A DNA stretch of 64,000 nucleotides from an uncultured Kordia sp. (GCF_947489565.1 NZ_CANLEA010000003.1:62001-126000); one strand, 5' to 3'; positions 16,646-25,373 are shown, numbered from the stretch's first letter. Numbers and translations are program-made. The notes: a model not told the origin generated them from the sequence alone.

Positions 16646-17386
16646 TTACTTAAGAATGTTGATATTTTTGAGCAAACTTGGTTTGAATCGTTCACTGATT
16701 GTGATTTTATCCTGACTTTTGAGTAAGACGAGGTTATCATTGAGAAATATGTCTTCTATTTGTTCAATATTGATGATGTATTTTCGGTGTGTTTGAATGA
16801 AATTTTCTGCTGGCAAGATGCTTTTCATTTTTTTGAGCGCGAGTTGTACCGTAAATTTTCCTTGCTCGCAATAGATGTAACTGTAATTGCCATCGACTTC
16901 GATGTAGTGAATGTCTTGAATGTATACTTTTTTGAGATAGTTTCCTTTTTTGATGAAGATGGAATTTTGATTGAGCACTGCGTTTTTTTCTTCTTCAAAC
17001 GCATTAGGTTGTTCGTAATATTTACCAATAACGACTTCCAACATATAGAGAAATTCTAGTTCGTTAAACGGTTTGATGACGTAACTAAATGGCTTGGTGA
17101 GTTTGGCTTTTTCGAATACCTCTTTGCTTTTGGAAGATGTTAAAAATAGAAATGGAATGTCTTTTTCTAAGTTGTTGATTTCTTTAGCTAAGTCAATTCC
17201 GTTTTCGTTTTCGCCTAAGAATATATCAATAATGAGCGCATCAATTTTTGTGGTTTCGACTAAATGCAATGCTTTTTGAATCGTGCTTGCCAATATCACT
17301 TCATATCCATTTTCGGTAAGCGTATTCATGGTGATTTCGGCTTGCGAAATGTCATCTTCTACGACAAGAATTTTTAGATTTAGCAT
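16646..17386 (-). CDS. LytTR-family response regulator
   Basis: 246 residues. The receiver domain (1-120) has the acidic pair at 11-12 (VVEDDIS), phospho-acceptor Asp54 (LIIDIFLGE) and Lys105 (VIKPF). The C-terminal LytTR DNA-binding domain spans about 140-245 (KKVYIQDIHYIEVDGNYSYIY; FIQTHRKYIINIEQIEDI). It overlaps the histidine-kinase gene by 7 bp and will be its partner. Its targets may include the divergent 75-residue/FkbM/glycosyltransferase genes, though that is only suggested by proximity. Confidence 0.9.
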   Translation of the reverse strand: MLNLKILVVEDDISQAEITMNTLTENGYEVILASTIQKALHLVETTKIDALIIDIFLGENENGIDLAKEINNLEKDIPFLFLTSSKSKEVFEKAKLTKPFSYVIKPFNELEFLYMLEVVIGKYYEQPNAFEEEKNAVLNQNSIFIKKGNYLKKVYIQDIHYIEVDGNYSYIYCEQGKFTVQLALKKMKSILPAENFIQTHRKYIINIEQIEDIFLNDNLVLLKSQDKITISERFKPSLLKNINILK

Positions 17387-19101
17387 GATTTTAGTTTTAG
17401 TGTAAACGTAGTTCCAACCTCTTTTTGACTTTGAATTTCGAGTGTTCCTTGATTTTTATCAATCAAGGTTTTCGTTAGATATAATCCAAGACCTGTACTA
17501 TTTTTGTTTTGTTGTGTTTGGAATTTGTTCTGCAAGATATTGTTTTTGATAGTGTCGTCCATTCCAATTCCTGTGTCCGCAACTTTTAACAATGTATAGT
17601 TTTCATTGAGTGTTTCTGCGCTTACCGTAATTTTTCCGCCTTCGTTGGTATATTTGAATGCATTGTCTAATAGATTTCGCAGTATGATTTTTAGCGATTC
17701 TCTGTCGACAGCAACTTTTACATTTTTAGGAATTTCCGTTTCTAATGTGATTTGTTTTGTTTTGACAAAGAGTTGATAATCATCCAAAATTGGTTGTAAA
17801 AGAATGAACGCAGGAATCGTTTCCATGCTGAAATGCAGTTGCTCTGATTGATCCAAAGACCAATTCAACACATTATCTAACATGAGATATACTTTATCCG
17901 TAATTGATTTGTTATTGATGACTAGTTGTTGTGTTTCTTGCAGATTTTTGCCTTCGATACTTTCGCCCAATTTTGCATTGTTTTTTTGAATGGCATTGAC
18001 TGGTGAACGCAAATCGTGGGAAACTATGGAAAACAGTCTATTTTTTGTATCGTTAAGTTTTGCGAGATCTTTCTTTTGTTTGACTCTTTGTCGATAGAAA
18101 TACGCACCAATTGCCAAGAATAATAACAACATCACTGAAGCGACAATGAATAGATTTCGTTGCCAGCTTTTACTTTTAAGTTCTGCTTCTTGGTATTTTT
18201 TATCTAATTGTAAGAGTTGTACTTCTTGCTGTTTTTCTTTGACTGCAAATTCTTTTTGTTGCTTTGCTAAACTCCACACTTTATCACGATTCCACAGTGA
18301 ATCTTTCCATTGTTCGTATTCTTTTCGATACTGTAAGCTTTGCGCTAATTGTTTTTGATTTTCAGCAACTACAGCCATATTTAATGCTGCATTTTGCTTG
18401 AATTCAAAGTCATTTACTTTTTTTGAGAGTTTGTAAGCCTTTTGAAACATTGGAATGGCAAGATCGTCTTTGTATTGATCGTAATATACATTTGCCAAAT
18501 CCATCAACGTTAAGCCCATTCCGAGTGAATCTTTGTCTTCAATTTGTAACTTATAGGTATCTTTTAGATATTTTTCGGCTAAATCGTGCTTTTGTGTATG
18601 TAAGTAACACAAGCCAATATTATGATAGATTTCTTTCTTATTGTAATCGTTCCCGGTATTTGCATAATAGACTTCCCATTTTTTATAGAACGTTAAAGCT
18701 TGTTCAAATTTATTTTGTTGCGTATAAATTCCTCCTAACTTTATATATTTCAAATACGCATAGGGAAACGCATCTGAAATTTTTAAGAAGTTTTGTTCTG
18801 CATCTTGCAATATTCCTTTTAGCACTAAAACTTGTGCTTTTATATAGAATGCACAATCTAATAGTTCATTATTCGATTTTTCTTTGTTAATGAATCGATC
18901 GCTATACAACAATGCAGAATCGAGTTTATTTTCAAAGAAAAATGTATGTGCCTTGTGAAATGTTTCTGGTGAATTATGTTTTTGACAAACAGTTTCAGGA
19001 AACTTTTTAAATACTTCTGAAAATTTCGCTTTCTGCGCATATCCAGAAATCACAAAGAATAAAAAATATAGTATTCGTATTTTTCTCAGTTTACTGACCA
19101 C
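17380..19101 (-). CDS. TPR-containing sensor histidine kinase
   Basis: 573 residues: signal peptide (about 1-22), periplasmic tetratricopeptide repeats (about 45-270, for example YHNIGLCYLHTQKHDLAEKYL), a coiled linker, and one transmembrane helix (316-336). The kinase core has His362 (FSIVSHDLRSP), N box NLLDNAFKYTNEGG, G1 DTGIGM and G2 GLGLYL. This is the common Bacteroidota architecture that pairs with LytTR regulators. It overlaps the regulator gene by 7 bp and the upstream 148-residue gene by 11 bp, so three genes form one coupled operon. Confidence 0.9.
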   Translation of the reverse strand: MVSKLRKIRILYFLFFVISGYAQKAKFSEVFKKFPETVCQKHNSPETFHKAHTFFFENKLDSALLYSDRFINKEKSNNELLDCAFYIKAQVLVLKGILQDAEQNFLKISDAFPYAYLKYIKLGGIYTQQNKFEQALTFYKKWEVYYANTGNDYNKKEIYHNIGLCYLHTQKHDLAEKYLKDTYKLQIEDKDSLGMGLTLMDLANVYYDQYKDDLAIPMFQKAYKLSKKVNDFEFKQNAALNMAVVAENQKQLAQSLQYRKEYEQWKDSLWNRDKVWSLAKQQKEFAVKEKQQEVQLLQLDKKYQEAELKSKSWQRNLFIVASVMLLLFLAIGAYFYRQRVKQKKDLAKLNDTKNRLFSIVSHDLRSPVNAIQKNNAKLGESIEGKNLQETQQLVINNKSITDKVYLMLDNVLNWSLDQSEQLHFSMETIPAFILLQPILDDYQLFVKTKQITLETEIPKNVKVAVDRESLKIILRNLLDNAFKYTNEGGKITVSAETLNENYTLLKVADTGIGMDDTIKNNILQNKFQTQQNKNSTGLGLYLTKTLIDKNQGTLEIQSQKEVGTTFTLKLKSC

Positions 19102-19537
19102 TACCTGTTCTTCTTACTGTAGTTACTGTTCCTCTTCTTGTTTTTGGATCATCTTTATCGTTGGTCACTGTATGTGTGTAAAAAACACAATCGATTTCTG
19201 CATCAGGCACATATAATGTTAGTTCGCAACTATATACATTAAAATACTCAGGAATTCCCTTAGGTTGATTGTATGTAACTTTTATCCATCTTGCAGGTAA
19301 ATCGCCAACAGGAGTTTCTACTTTTATTATTCTATCAAACTCACTCGTATCTAATTTCATATTGGCACTTCCTTCAGGAATGCAAGCTTGTATAACCATT
19401 TTATAATTCCCAACAGCTTCTCCAATGTGTTCTAGTTCAAATACAGAGACTAATGGTGTTAGACAAAAAGAAGTGTCTGAAGCAGTTACAGTTTTATTAT
19501 TAATTTGATTAAAAGTTGGTGTATTTAGAATTTTCAT
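19091..19537 (-). CDS. Uncharacterised protein co-transcribed with the kinase
   Basis: 148 residues from the ATG at 19537; an upstream in-frame ATG (19594) would add a hydrophobic stretch that could be read as a leader. I do not recognise the family. The body alternates short beta-like strands (YKMVIQACIPEG; ARWIKVTYNQP; YFNVYSCELTLYVPD; CVFYTHTVTND) and ends in a basic Thr/Arg-rich tail. No signal peptide exists from the chosen start. The 11-bp overlap with the sensor kinase argues for a stoichiometric link, perhaps as ligand, chaperone or output of the signalling pair. Confidence 0.6.
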   Translation of the reverse strand: MKILNTPTFNQINNKTVTASDTSFCLTPLVSVFELEHIGEAVGNYKMVIQACIPEGSANMKLDTSEFDRIIKVETPVGDLPARWIKVTYNQPKGIPEYFNVYSCELTLYVPDAEIDCVFYTHTVTNDKDDPKTRRGTVTTVRRTGSGQ

Positions 19538-19863
19538 GATGTAAAACGATATGTTTGTTAGATGTTGAAAGATATGAAATATAAACAACTTCACTTTATC
19601 TTTTATTTGAGCGAATTCCCTTATAAATAGTGTGTTTTTTAGACTTATTTAATCTTGAAAATTAGGTTTCTGCGCTTATCAATCATTTTTCCGCACTCGT
19701 AATTATAAACTTCTCGCTTATACGTTTCTCGTCATTTTCTTGCTGAATTTTCAGGAGTTTTGAAGTATCAAAAAAATAGTTGTAGTCACTTATTTTTTTG
19801 TGAGGCGTTACCTGAAAAGCCTATTAATAATAGAGTAAGGAGAAAACTTAAAATTTTAAAATT
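19538..19863. other. Divergent intergenic region
   Basis: 326 bp between the kinase operon (-) and the 75-residue gene (+). It must hold both promoters. CGCTTATCAATCA and CGCTTATACGTTTCTCG are loose direct repeats (about 19674 and 19713) that could be regulator sites. An AAGGAG at 19837 is 21 bp from the ATG, too far for a normal ribosome site. No coding potential seen. Confidence 0.4.
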
Positions 19864-20091
19864 ATGGAAATCATTATTAAAAACGGAACAAAAGACACGA
19901 TTTACTTTTCAACAGACACATTAGTAGGTTCAGGATCTCTTATTCCTGATCAGACTGCTAACCTAAAAGGATCAGGAAAAGTTGACTATGTTAATACCGT
20001 AGAACCAAATGAAAATACAGTTGGAGGAAACTTTGTTGCACAAGAAGGTGAGTTTTATACAATTCTTGGAGTAAAAGAAAGAAGAATATAA
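19864..20091 (+). CDS. Small 75-residue protein, unknown
   Basis: No signal peptide, Cys or transmembrane segment. The sequence has repeated short strands (MEIIIKNGTKDTIYFST; GSGSLIPDQTANLKGSGK; GGNFVAQEGEFYTILGV), rich in Gly, Thr and Asn. Codon use looks like the neighbours and a strong terminator follows at once, so it is a real, separately terminated gene and is probably highly expressed. It precedes a FkbM methyltransferase and a glycosyltransferase on the same strand, so it may be their substrate, but nothing in the sequence proves that. Confidence 0.65.
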   Translation: MEIIIKNGTKDTIYFSTDTLVGSGSLIPDQTANLKGSGKVDYVNTVEPNENTVGGNFVAQEGEFYTILGVKERRI

Positions 20092-20105
20092 GTCTTTGAT
20101 TTATA

Positions 20106-20133
20106 AAAAGAGAAGTGTAAAAGCTTCTCTTTT
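20106..20133 (+). terminator. Rho-independent terminator after the 75-residue gene
   Basis: AAAAGAGAAG, an 8-base loop, and CTTCTCTTTT give a perfect 10-bp stem, followed by ATTTTTTT. It would separate most transcripts of the small gene from the methyltransferase downstream. Confidence 0.85.
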
Positions 20134-20160
20134 ATTTTTTTAATCTAACAACACTTTATT

Positions 20161-21045
20161 TTGAAAACTACTGAATCCATTTTTTTAGAAATTCCGAATG
20201 TTTCCAAGCTGCAAATGCAGATTAAACCGCAAGAAGATTGGATTATTTCTGGTTATTTGAAACAACACAAGTTCTGGGAATATTACAACACCTGCATCAT
20301 ACATGAATTGCTACAAAAAGGCAATTGCTGTATTGACATTGGCGCCAACTTAGGCTATTTTTCTTTGATTGCTGCTGACAAAGTTGGCGAACATGGAACT
20401 GTGATTTCGTTTGAACCTGAAGCGTCTAATTATGAGTTGCTGACTGAAAATATTTATTGTAATAGTTTTCAAAATCGAATTCATGCACATGCGGTTGGAA
20501 TTAGTTTTCAATATGAAGAACGCTTGTTGTTTATGTCTGATCATAATCATGGTGGACATCAGTTTGATTTTCCAACCTTAGATACGCAAACGGCGTCAGG
20601 TAGACTTTGCAAAAATGTTCGTTTGGATGATTTTATGCATGAAAATTATCCTGAACAAAAAGTCGATTTTATTAAAATGGACGTACAAGGGTACGAAACA
20701 AAAGCTTTACAGGGAATGATGAATGTGATTGAACAAAACAAAGATCATCTGGTGATGCTTATTGAATATTCGCCAACGTTATTACAAAATTTTGATGATG
20801 AACAATTGGGTTTAACTGCTTTTCATGAGTTTTTGGAAGCAAATTGCTCACAGATATATTTAGTGCATCAATATGTTGATGAAGCTAAAAACCCCATTAT
20901 CTCCCCTATTTCCCTATCCCAAATTAAAGCACAAATTCCACCACTTGAAAAAGCAACGCAAACCAGCGGATTGGATGCTTGTTTGGATCTTTTACTACTC
21001 TTTTCTGAAGAAGGACATACTTCTTTTTTAAACAAATTATCTTAG
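20161..21045 (+). CDS. FkbM-family SAM-dependent methyltransferase
   Basis: 294 residues. The Rossmann core has motif I CIDIGANLGYFSLIAAD (about 58-75), the SAM-ribose acidic residue in ISFEPEASNYELL, and the FkbM signature VDFIKMDVQGYETKALQGM (about 170-190). FkbM enzymes O-methylate sugars or peptides. The frame opens with TTG at 20161; the first ATG is at 20215 and would remove 18 residues that look like normal N-terminal sequence, so TTG is chosen with caution. The glycosyltransferase follows after 2 bp, so the two are an operon acting on the same glycan or glycoprotein. Confidence 0.8.
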   Translation: MKTTESIFLEIPNVSKLQMQIKPQEDWIISGYLKQHKFWEYYNTCIIHELLQKGNCCIDIGANLGYFSLIAADKVGEHGTVISFEPEASNYELLTENIYCNSFQNRIHAHAVGISFQYEERLLFMSDHNHGGHQFDFPTLDTQTASGRLCKNVRLDDFMHENYPEQKVDFIKMDVQGYETKALQGMMNVIEQNKDHLVMLIEYSPTLLQNFDDEQLGLTAFHEFLEANCSQIYLVHQYVDEAKNPIISPISLSQIKAQIPPLEKATQTSGLDACLDLLLLFSEEGHTSFLNKLS

Positions 21046-21047
21046 TT

Positions 21048-22259
21048 ATGAAGCAACAAAAACCACGCATATTGATATTAGGAGATGCAGTAGCAACTAC
21101 TGGATTTGCAAAAGTTATTTACGAAATATTTTTTCCTTTAAAAGACGAATACGAGTTGTTTCAACTTGGCACAAACTATTTTGGTGATCCACATGAATGG
21201 CCTTGGAAAATTTTCCCTGCAAAAATAGGACAGTATAGCACAGGTGAGCAACGACTTGCCGATTTGGTTAAAAATATTAAACCCGATTTAGTGTTTATGT
21301 TACAAGATCCTTGGGTACAGATTAAATATCTGGCCATTATGAAGCATTTTCCACATATTCCAACAGTTGTGTATGCTTCTTTTAATTCTGGAAATATTGA
21401 AGCTTCATTACCAGCAAAATTACAATCAGCTAATCGTTTTGTGGTGTATACCGAATTTGCGAAAACTGCTTTGAAAGAAGCTATTTCAAATAATGACTCT
21501 ATTAGTTTCCCCACTATTGAGGTAATTCCTCATGGAGTTGACTCAGTCACATTTTCACCTTTAGCATCAGATAGAACAATTGCAAAAAAAATAGCCAGAA
21601 AGCAATTGTATCCTGATGAAAATCATGCACTGCAAAACGGTTTTATTGTATTGAATGCCAATCGAAATCAGCCACGAAAGCGTATTGACACAACGATGGA
21701 AGGTTTTCATTTGTTTTCGAAAGATAAAAAAGACGAAGCTTTTTTACACTTACACATGGGATTGAAAGATATTGGTTGGGATATTAAAAACTTAGCCAAA
21801 CGCTATCAGTTAGAAAATCAGTTAGTGTTTTCTACAGAAAGTCCAAATGCGCCTAGATTTACAGAAACGACTTTGAACACTATTTTTAACGCTGCCGATG
21901 TTGGTATAAATACAGCTTCTAGTGAAGGCTGGGGATTGTTGAGTTTTGAACAAGCTGCTGCTGGTTTGGCACAAGTTGTTCCAAATCATACAAGCGGAAA
22001 GGAATTATGGAGTAACACTGGATGCTTATTGGAACCTTCTATTACATTGGTAGATCCACACACAAATATTAACGAACATATTATTCGCCCAGAAACTGTT
22101 GCTGAATCTTTAGAAAAGTTATGGAATGATATGAATTATTTGAGAGATGTAGAAGAGAAATGTTATAACAACGCCATGCAATCTAAGTATGATTGGAAAC
22201 GCATTTCGAAGCAGTGGAAAACGATTTTTGAGGAAGAGTTGATGGCAGTTGTGAGTTAG
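21048..22259 (+). CDS. Glycosyltransferase, GT4-like (GT-B fold)
   Basis: 403 residues. The N-terminal Rossmann half opens with RILILGDAVATTGFAKVIYEIF. The C-terminal nucleotide-sugar half has FIVLNANRNQPRKRIDTTMEGF (donor-binding Arg/Lys), NAADVGINTASSEGWGLLSFEQAAAG (the GT4 E-x7-E motif) and a GSGKELW-like end loop. No membrane segments. Two bases separate it from the FkbM methyltransferase. It is probably part of surface glycan or protein glycosylation. Donor and acceptor cannot be inferred. Confidence 0.82.
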   Translation: MKQQKPRILILGDAVATTGFAKVIYEIFFPLKDEYELFQLGTNYFGDPHEWPWKIFPAKIGQYSTGEQRLADLVKNIKPDLVFMLQDPWVQIKYLAIMKHFPHIPTVVYASFNSGNIEASLPAKLQSANRFVVYTEFAKTALKEAISNNDSISFPTIEVIPHGVDSVTFSPLASDRTIAKKIARKQLYPDENHALQNGFIVLNANRNQPRKRIDTTMEGFHLFSKDKKDEAFLHLHMGLKDIGWDIKNLAKRYQLENQLVFSTESPNAPRFTETTLNTIFNAADVGINTASSEGWGLLSFEQAAAGLAQVVPNHTSGKELWSNTGCLLEPSITLVDPHTNINEHIIRPETVAESLEKLWNDMNYLRDVEEKCYNNAMQSKYDWKRISKQWKTIFEEELMAVVS

Positions 22260-22373
22260 TTGCTTGGGTCTTGTTTTTTGTCGATTTGTTTGTTTGTTGA
22301 TTTGTTTTGCTTACTCAGACACTTTTTTGTCACGAATTCACGAATGTTTTTATTTTATCGCTTACACTCTTGC

Positions 22374-22403
22374 TTGGGTCTTGGGTCTTGGGTCTTGGGT
22401 CTT
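22374..22403. repeat. Short tandem repeat (TTGGGTC)x4
   Basis: Four exact heptamers plus two bases. It lies in the 439-bp gap between the glycosyltransferase and paaJ stops, next to a diverged copy of the 124-bp unit (22263-22345). Confidence 0.9.
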
Positions 22404-22420
22404 AAGAAATATATTTTTTA

Positions 22421-22699
22421 TTTAAAATTCAATTATTAATTACGAATTGTGCTTTAAAACTTCTCAATACTCAATACTAATATCTCAGTACTTTTCTCGC
22501 GTTAGCGCTGGAGCAATTGTTGGAGCTCTTTTGAAAAGTGGATTCCTGCCTATACTGAATCAAGTTCAGCATAAACTACGGAAATGACAGTTTTCAAAAA
22601 GCGACTTGCGACATAGCGACCGCAAAAGCACATTTCGACTCCGTTCAATGTAAACACTAAACGGTAAAATGTGCTTTTGTGGAAACGCCTTAATTATTT
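22421..22699. repeat. Right copy of flanking repeat (with repeat C)
   Basis: Same order of words and same orientation as 16388-16602: TTTAAAATTCAATTATTAAT, CTTCTCAATACT, AATACTAATATCT, GCGTTAGCGCTGGAG, TTGGAGCTC, ending TGTGGAAACGCC and AATTATTT at the stop of paaJ. It is longer than the left copy because of inserted hairpins (GTGGATTCCTGCC...; GCACATTT...AAATGTGC). Confidence 0.7.
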
Positions 22700-23910
22700 T
22701 ATGAGTTCACATTTTCAATGATAGCTGCATAGCCTTGTCCGACACCAATACACATCGTGATTAATGCATAACGCTTGCCAGTTTCCTGCAATTGTAATGC
22801 CGCAGAATACGCAATACGCGCTCCTGTAACTCCAAGTGGATGACCAATTGCAATGGCGCCTCCATTTGGATTGATTCTAGCATCATCATCAGCCAATCCC
22901 CATTCGCGAATGCAAGCTAAACTTTGTGCTGCAAAGGCTTCGTTGAGTTCGATTACGTCCATATCATCCATGGTTAATCCTGCTTTTTGCAATGCTTTGT
23001 TGGAAGCATTTACTGGACCAATTCCCATGATGCGTGGTTCTACTCCCACAACTGCCGAACTTACAATTCGTGCCATTGGTTTTAGATTGTATTTTTTAAC
23101 TGCAGCTTCAGAAGCTACAATTGTTGCAGCCGCACCATCGTTTAATCCAGATGCATTTCCTGCAGTCACACTTCCGCCTTCTTTTTTGAAAGCTGCTCTT
23201 AGTTTTGCTAAGATTTCTGGTGTTGTCGTTGGTTTTATGAATTCATCTTGATTGAAGATGATTGGATCTTTTTTACGTTGCGGAATTTCAACCGCTACAA
23301 TTTCTTTGGCTAAGCGTCCAGATGCTTGTGCTGCTGTTGCTTTCATTTGACTTCTATACGCAAAGGCATCTTGATCTTCACGAGAGATATTGTACTTTTC
23401 TACTAGATTTTCGGCAGTAACTCCCATTCCGTCCGTACCATATGCAGCGTGCATTTTTGGATTGATGAATCGCCACCCGAAACTAGTATCATACATTTTT
23501 GCATCGGTTCCAAAAGCACTTGATGGTTTTGCAATTGCGTATGGTCCGCGTGTCATGTTTTCCACTCCACCAGCTACAAATAAATCTCCATCGCCCGCTT
23601 TGATGGCACGATTGGCATGAATGATGGCTGATAACCCAGAACTACAAAGTCTGTTTACCGTTTCGCCAGGAACCGTATATGGCAATCCTGCTAGTAGCGA
23701 TGACATACGCGCCACATTACGATTGTCTTCTCCTGCTTGATTGGCACAACCGATAATTACATCGTCATATGCATCTTTTGGAATGTTTGGATTGCGATCG
23801 GTTACTTCTTTGATAACTATAGCTCCTAAATCATCAACACGTGTGGTTGCCAATGATCCTTTGAATTTTCCTATGGGAGTTCTAACTCCGTCTATGATGT
23901 ATGCTTCCAT
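22699..23910 (-). CDS. paaJ: 3-oxoadipyl-CoA / 3-oxo-5,6-dehydrosuberyl-CoA thiolase
   Basis: 403 residues, normal thiolase length. Nucleophile Cys89 (VNRLCSSGLSAI), the conserved NEAFAAQ, the His loop GGAIAIGHPLGVTGAR, and the C-terminal acid/base Cys in MCIGVGQGYA. The usual CIGGGQG has Val in place of one Gly. PaaJ (pcaF-type) releases acetyl-CoA at the last step and works twice in the phenylacetate path. It lies downstream of paaI on the same strand, with AT-rich AAATGTAAAATG-type repeats in the 170-bp spacer. Confidence 0.9.
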   Translation of the reverse strand: MEAYIIDGVRTPIGKFKGSLATTRVDDLGAIVIKEVTDRNPNIPKDAYDDVIIGCANQAGEDNRNVARMSSLLAGLPYTVPGETVNRLCSSGLSAIIHANRAIKAGDGDLFVAGGVENMTRGPYAIAKPSSAFGTDAKMYDTSFGWRFINPKMHAAYGTDGMGVTAENLVEKYNISREDQDAFAYRSQMKATAAQASGRLAKEIVAVEIPQRKKDPIIFNQDEFIKPTTTPEILAKLRAAFKKEGGSVTAGNASGLNDGAAATIVASEAAVKKYNLKPMARIVSSAVVGVEPRIMGIGPVNASNKALQKAGLTMDDMDVIELNEAFAAQSLACIREWGLADDDARINPNGGAIAIGHPLGVTGARIAYSAALQLQETGKRYALITMCIGVGQGYAAIIENVNS

Positions 23911-24040
23911 GCTTGAAATGCTAAATTTTAAATGCTAAATCTTAAATATAAAAGTGGTTGGTAATGCTTCAATTTAAAACTTTTGCTGTTTGTTTAATGT
24001 AAAATGTAAAACTCTAAATGTAAAATTTTAAAGTGTTTGT
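23911..24040. repeat. AT-rich word repeats between paa genes
   Basis: Repeated AAATGCTAAAT, TAAAATGTAAAAC and AATGTAAAATTTTAAA. Similar stretches lie at 26553-26640, 27430-27533 and 30319-30365, always in spacers between paa genes. They are too degenerate to assign an element. Confidence 0.45.
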
Positions 24041-24080
24041 TTTGATTATCAAACTGTATTTAGTGTTTTATCTTTGATGT

Positions 24081-24443
24081 TTATTTTTTGTTTGATGTTT
24101 TTATACTTGTTGTAAAGATAGCTACTAATTCACTACACTCTTTTTGATTTTGTTTGAACTTATTTTCGTCCTGAATTAAGTTTGCTTCTACCATAATCTC
24201 CATGTTGACTTGAGATTCTCTTAATTCTTTTAAGCAGATTTTCATTTTATGTATGAAATCTCTTTTTGATTCAGCTGATTGTGCTTCACCATAGTTTAAA
24301 GCTGCAGATGTAGACGAACGAATCAATTGTTTTATTAAATGCTCGGATGCATATTCTTTTTTCAAAGCAGAAGAATTGACGATAACATTTGCTGAAAATT
24401 TCACCAAACGTTTTTGTAAGTCGTATTGTTTCTTTTTTTCCAC
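24081..24443 (-). CDS. Four-helix bundle protein (23S rRNA intervening-sequence type), copy 1
   Basis: 120 residues, all helical, matching the family first seen encoded in 23S rRNA intervening sequences (LIKQLIRSSTSAALNYGEAQSAESKRDFIHKMKICLKELRES). Members are also found as bAvd-like accessory proteins of diversity-generating retroelements, but no reverse transcriptase or variable repeat is seen here. In Bacteroidota they are often scattered between unrelated genes. This copy lies between paaI and paaJ and interrupts the gene order without breaking either gene. Confidence 0.85.
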   Translation of the reverse strand: MEKKKQYDLQKRLVKFSANVIVNSSALKKEYASEHLIKQLIRSSTSAALNYGEAQSAESKRDFIHKMKICLKELRESQVNMEIMVEANLIQDENKFKQNQKECSELVAIFTTSIKTSNKK

Positions 24444-24484
24444 TTTAGAATTTTTAATTTAAAATTTTACATTTAGCATTTATT

Positions 24485-24898
24485 TTATTCTTCCCAATCT
24501 TTTTGCGTTCGATATACAACACCTTTGAAGAGCGCAATGAGTTCATCACCACGTTTGACTTCTATGATGTTGAAACCAAGTTTGTTTTTTACTTTTTCTA
24601 TGACAGATTCGGCTACAATGAAGTCACCTTCCTCTAATGCTTCAATATGATTGATAGAAGTTTCTATAGAAACCGCATATTTTCCATGTGTATTTGCAGC
24701 AAAACCAAAAGCGGTATCTGCTAAGGAATAACTGATTCCGCCATGTGCTTTCCCCATACTGTTGAGCATATCTCTTTTGACCGTTAACCCAACTTTACAT
24801 CTTCCTATTTCACATTCTAGAATCTCAATTCCGAGCCATGTACTGAATGGATCGAGGCTTAACATTTTATGTGGTATGTCTTTTCCTTTTATCGGCAT
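24485..24898 (-). CDS. paaI: PaaI-type hot-dog thioesterase
   Basis: 137 residues in one hot-dog domain. The signature GKAHGGISYSLADTAFGFAANTHG carries the catalytic Asp/Gly region of PaaI. DPFSTWLGIEI and CKVGLTVKRDMLNSMG agree with the family. PaaI hydrolyses ring-hydroxylated phenylacetyl-CoA to free CoA. The spacer toward the next gene upstream (24899-24960) is built from GGGATTAG and GGCATTAG words. Confidence 0.88.
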   Translation of the reverse strand: MPIKGKDIPHKMLSLDPFSTWLGIEILECEIGRCKVGLTVKRDMLNSMGKAHGGISYSLADTAFGFAANTHGKYAVSIETSINHIEALEEGDFIVAESVIEKVKNKLGFNIIEVKRGDELIALFKGVVYRTQKDWEE

Positions 24899-24960
24899 TA
24901 GTTGTTTGGGATTAGGGATTAGCGTTTTCTTTCTTTTTTAAAGGCATTAGGTAATTGGCA

Positions 24961-25350
24961 TTAGGGATTAGTTTTTTTCCTTTCCAATATTCTTTTTCTC
25001 AAAGATGACATCATTTTTGTCAACTCTGAGATTAACTTCCTATTTTCTTCATCATCTTCAAAATTAATATAGTTTCTTCTTCTCGCTTTCGTACTACAAC
25101 TTACACATTCGTTTGCACTGTAAATGGCATGATTTAAATGCTTCACAAATTGAGCATCTGAACCAGGATATCCTTCTGCAATATTTAATGCTATGGAATC
25201 AGCTGCTCTTCTAAATTGGGATGATAAAGCATACAGTTCGTGATTAGGAAACTTTTTTACTATTAAATTAACTAATTCACCAAAATCCATTGCTTTTTGA
25301 TAGACTCTTAAATCTTCAAATTTAAAATTGTATTTACTTACTTGACTCAT
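24961..25350 (-). CDS. Four-helix bundle protein (23S rRNA intervening-sequence type), copy 2
   Basis: 129 residues: FEDLRVYQKAMDFGELVNLIVKKFP, then the AADSIALNIAEGYPGSDAQFVKHLNHAIYSANE core typical of the family. It is clearly diverged from copy 1, so not a recent duplication. It sits between paaH and paaI; the two copies flank paaI. GGATTAG/CTAATCC words occur on both sides (24905-24970 and 25351-25373). Confidence 0.85.
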   Translation of the reverse strand: MSQVSKYNFKFEDLRVYQKAMDFGELVNLIVKKFPNHELYALSSQFRRAADSIALNIAEGYPGSDAQFVKHLNHAIYSANECVSCSTKARRRNYINFEDDEENRKLISELTKMMSSLRKRILERKKTNP

Positions 25351-25373
25351 ACCTAATTCCTAATACCAAATCC

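Noticed and set aside
24081-25350. Diversity-generating retroelement suggested by the Avd-like four-helix proteins
   Set aside because: No reverse transcriptase, template repeat or variable C-type-lectin repeat is nearby. The lectin-domain gene at 44 kb lacks an adjacent template repeat.
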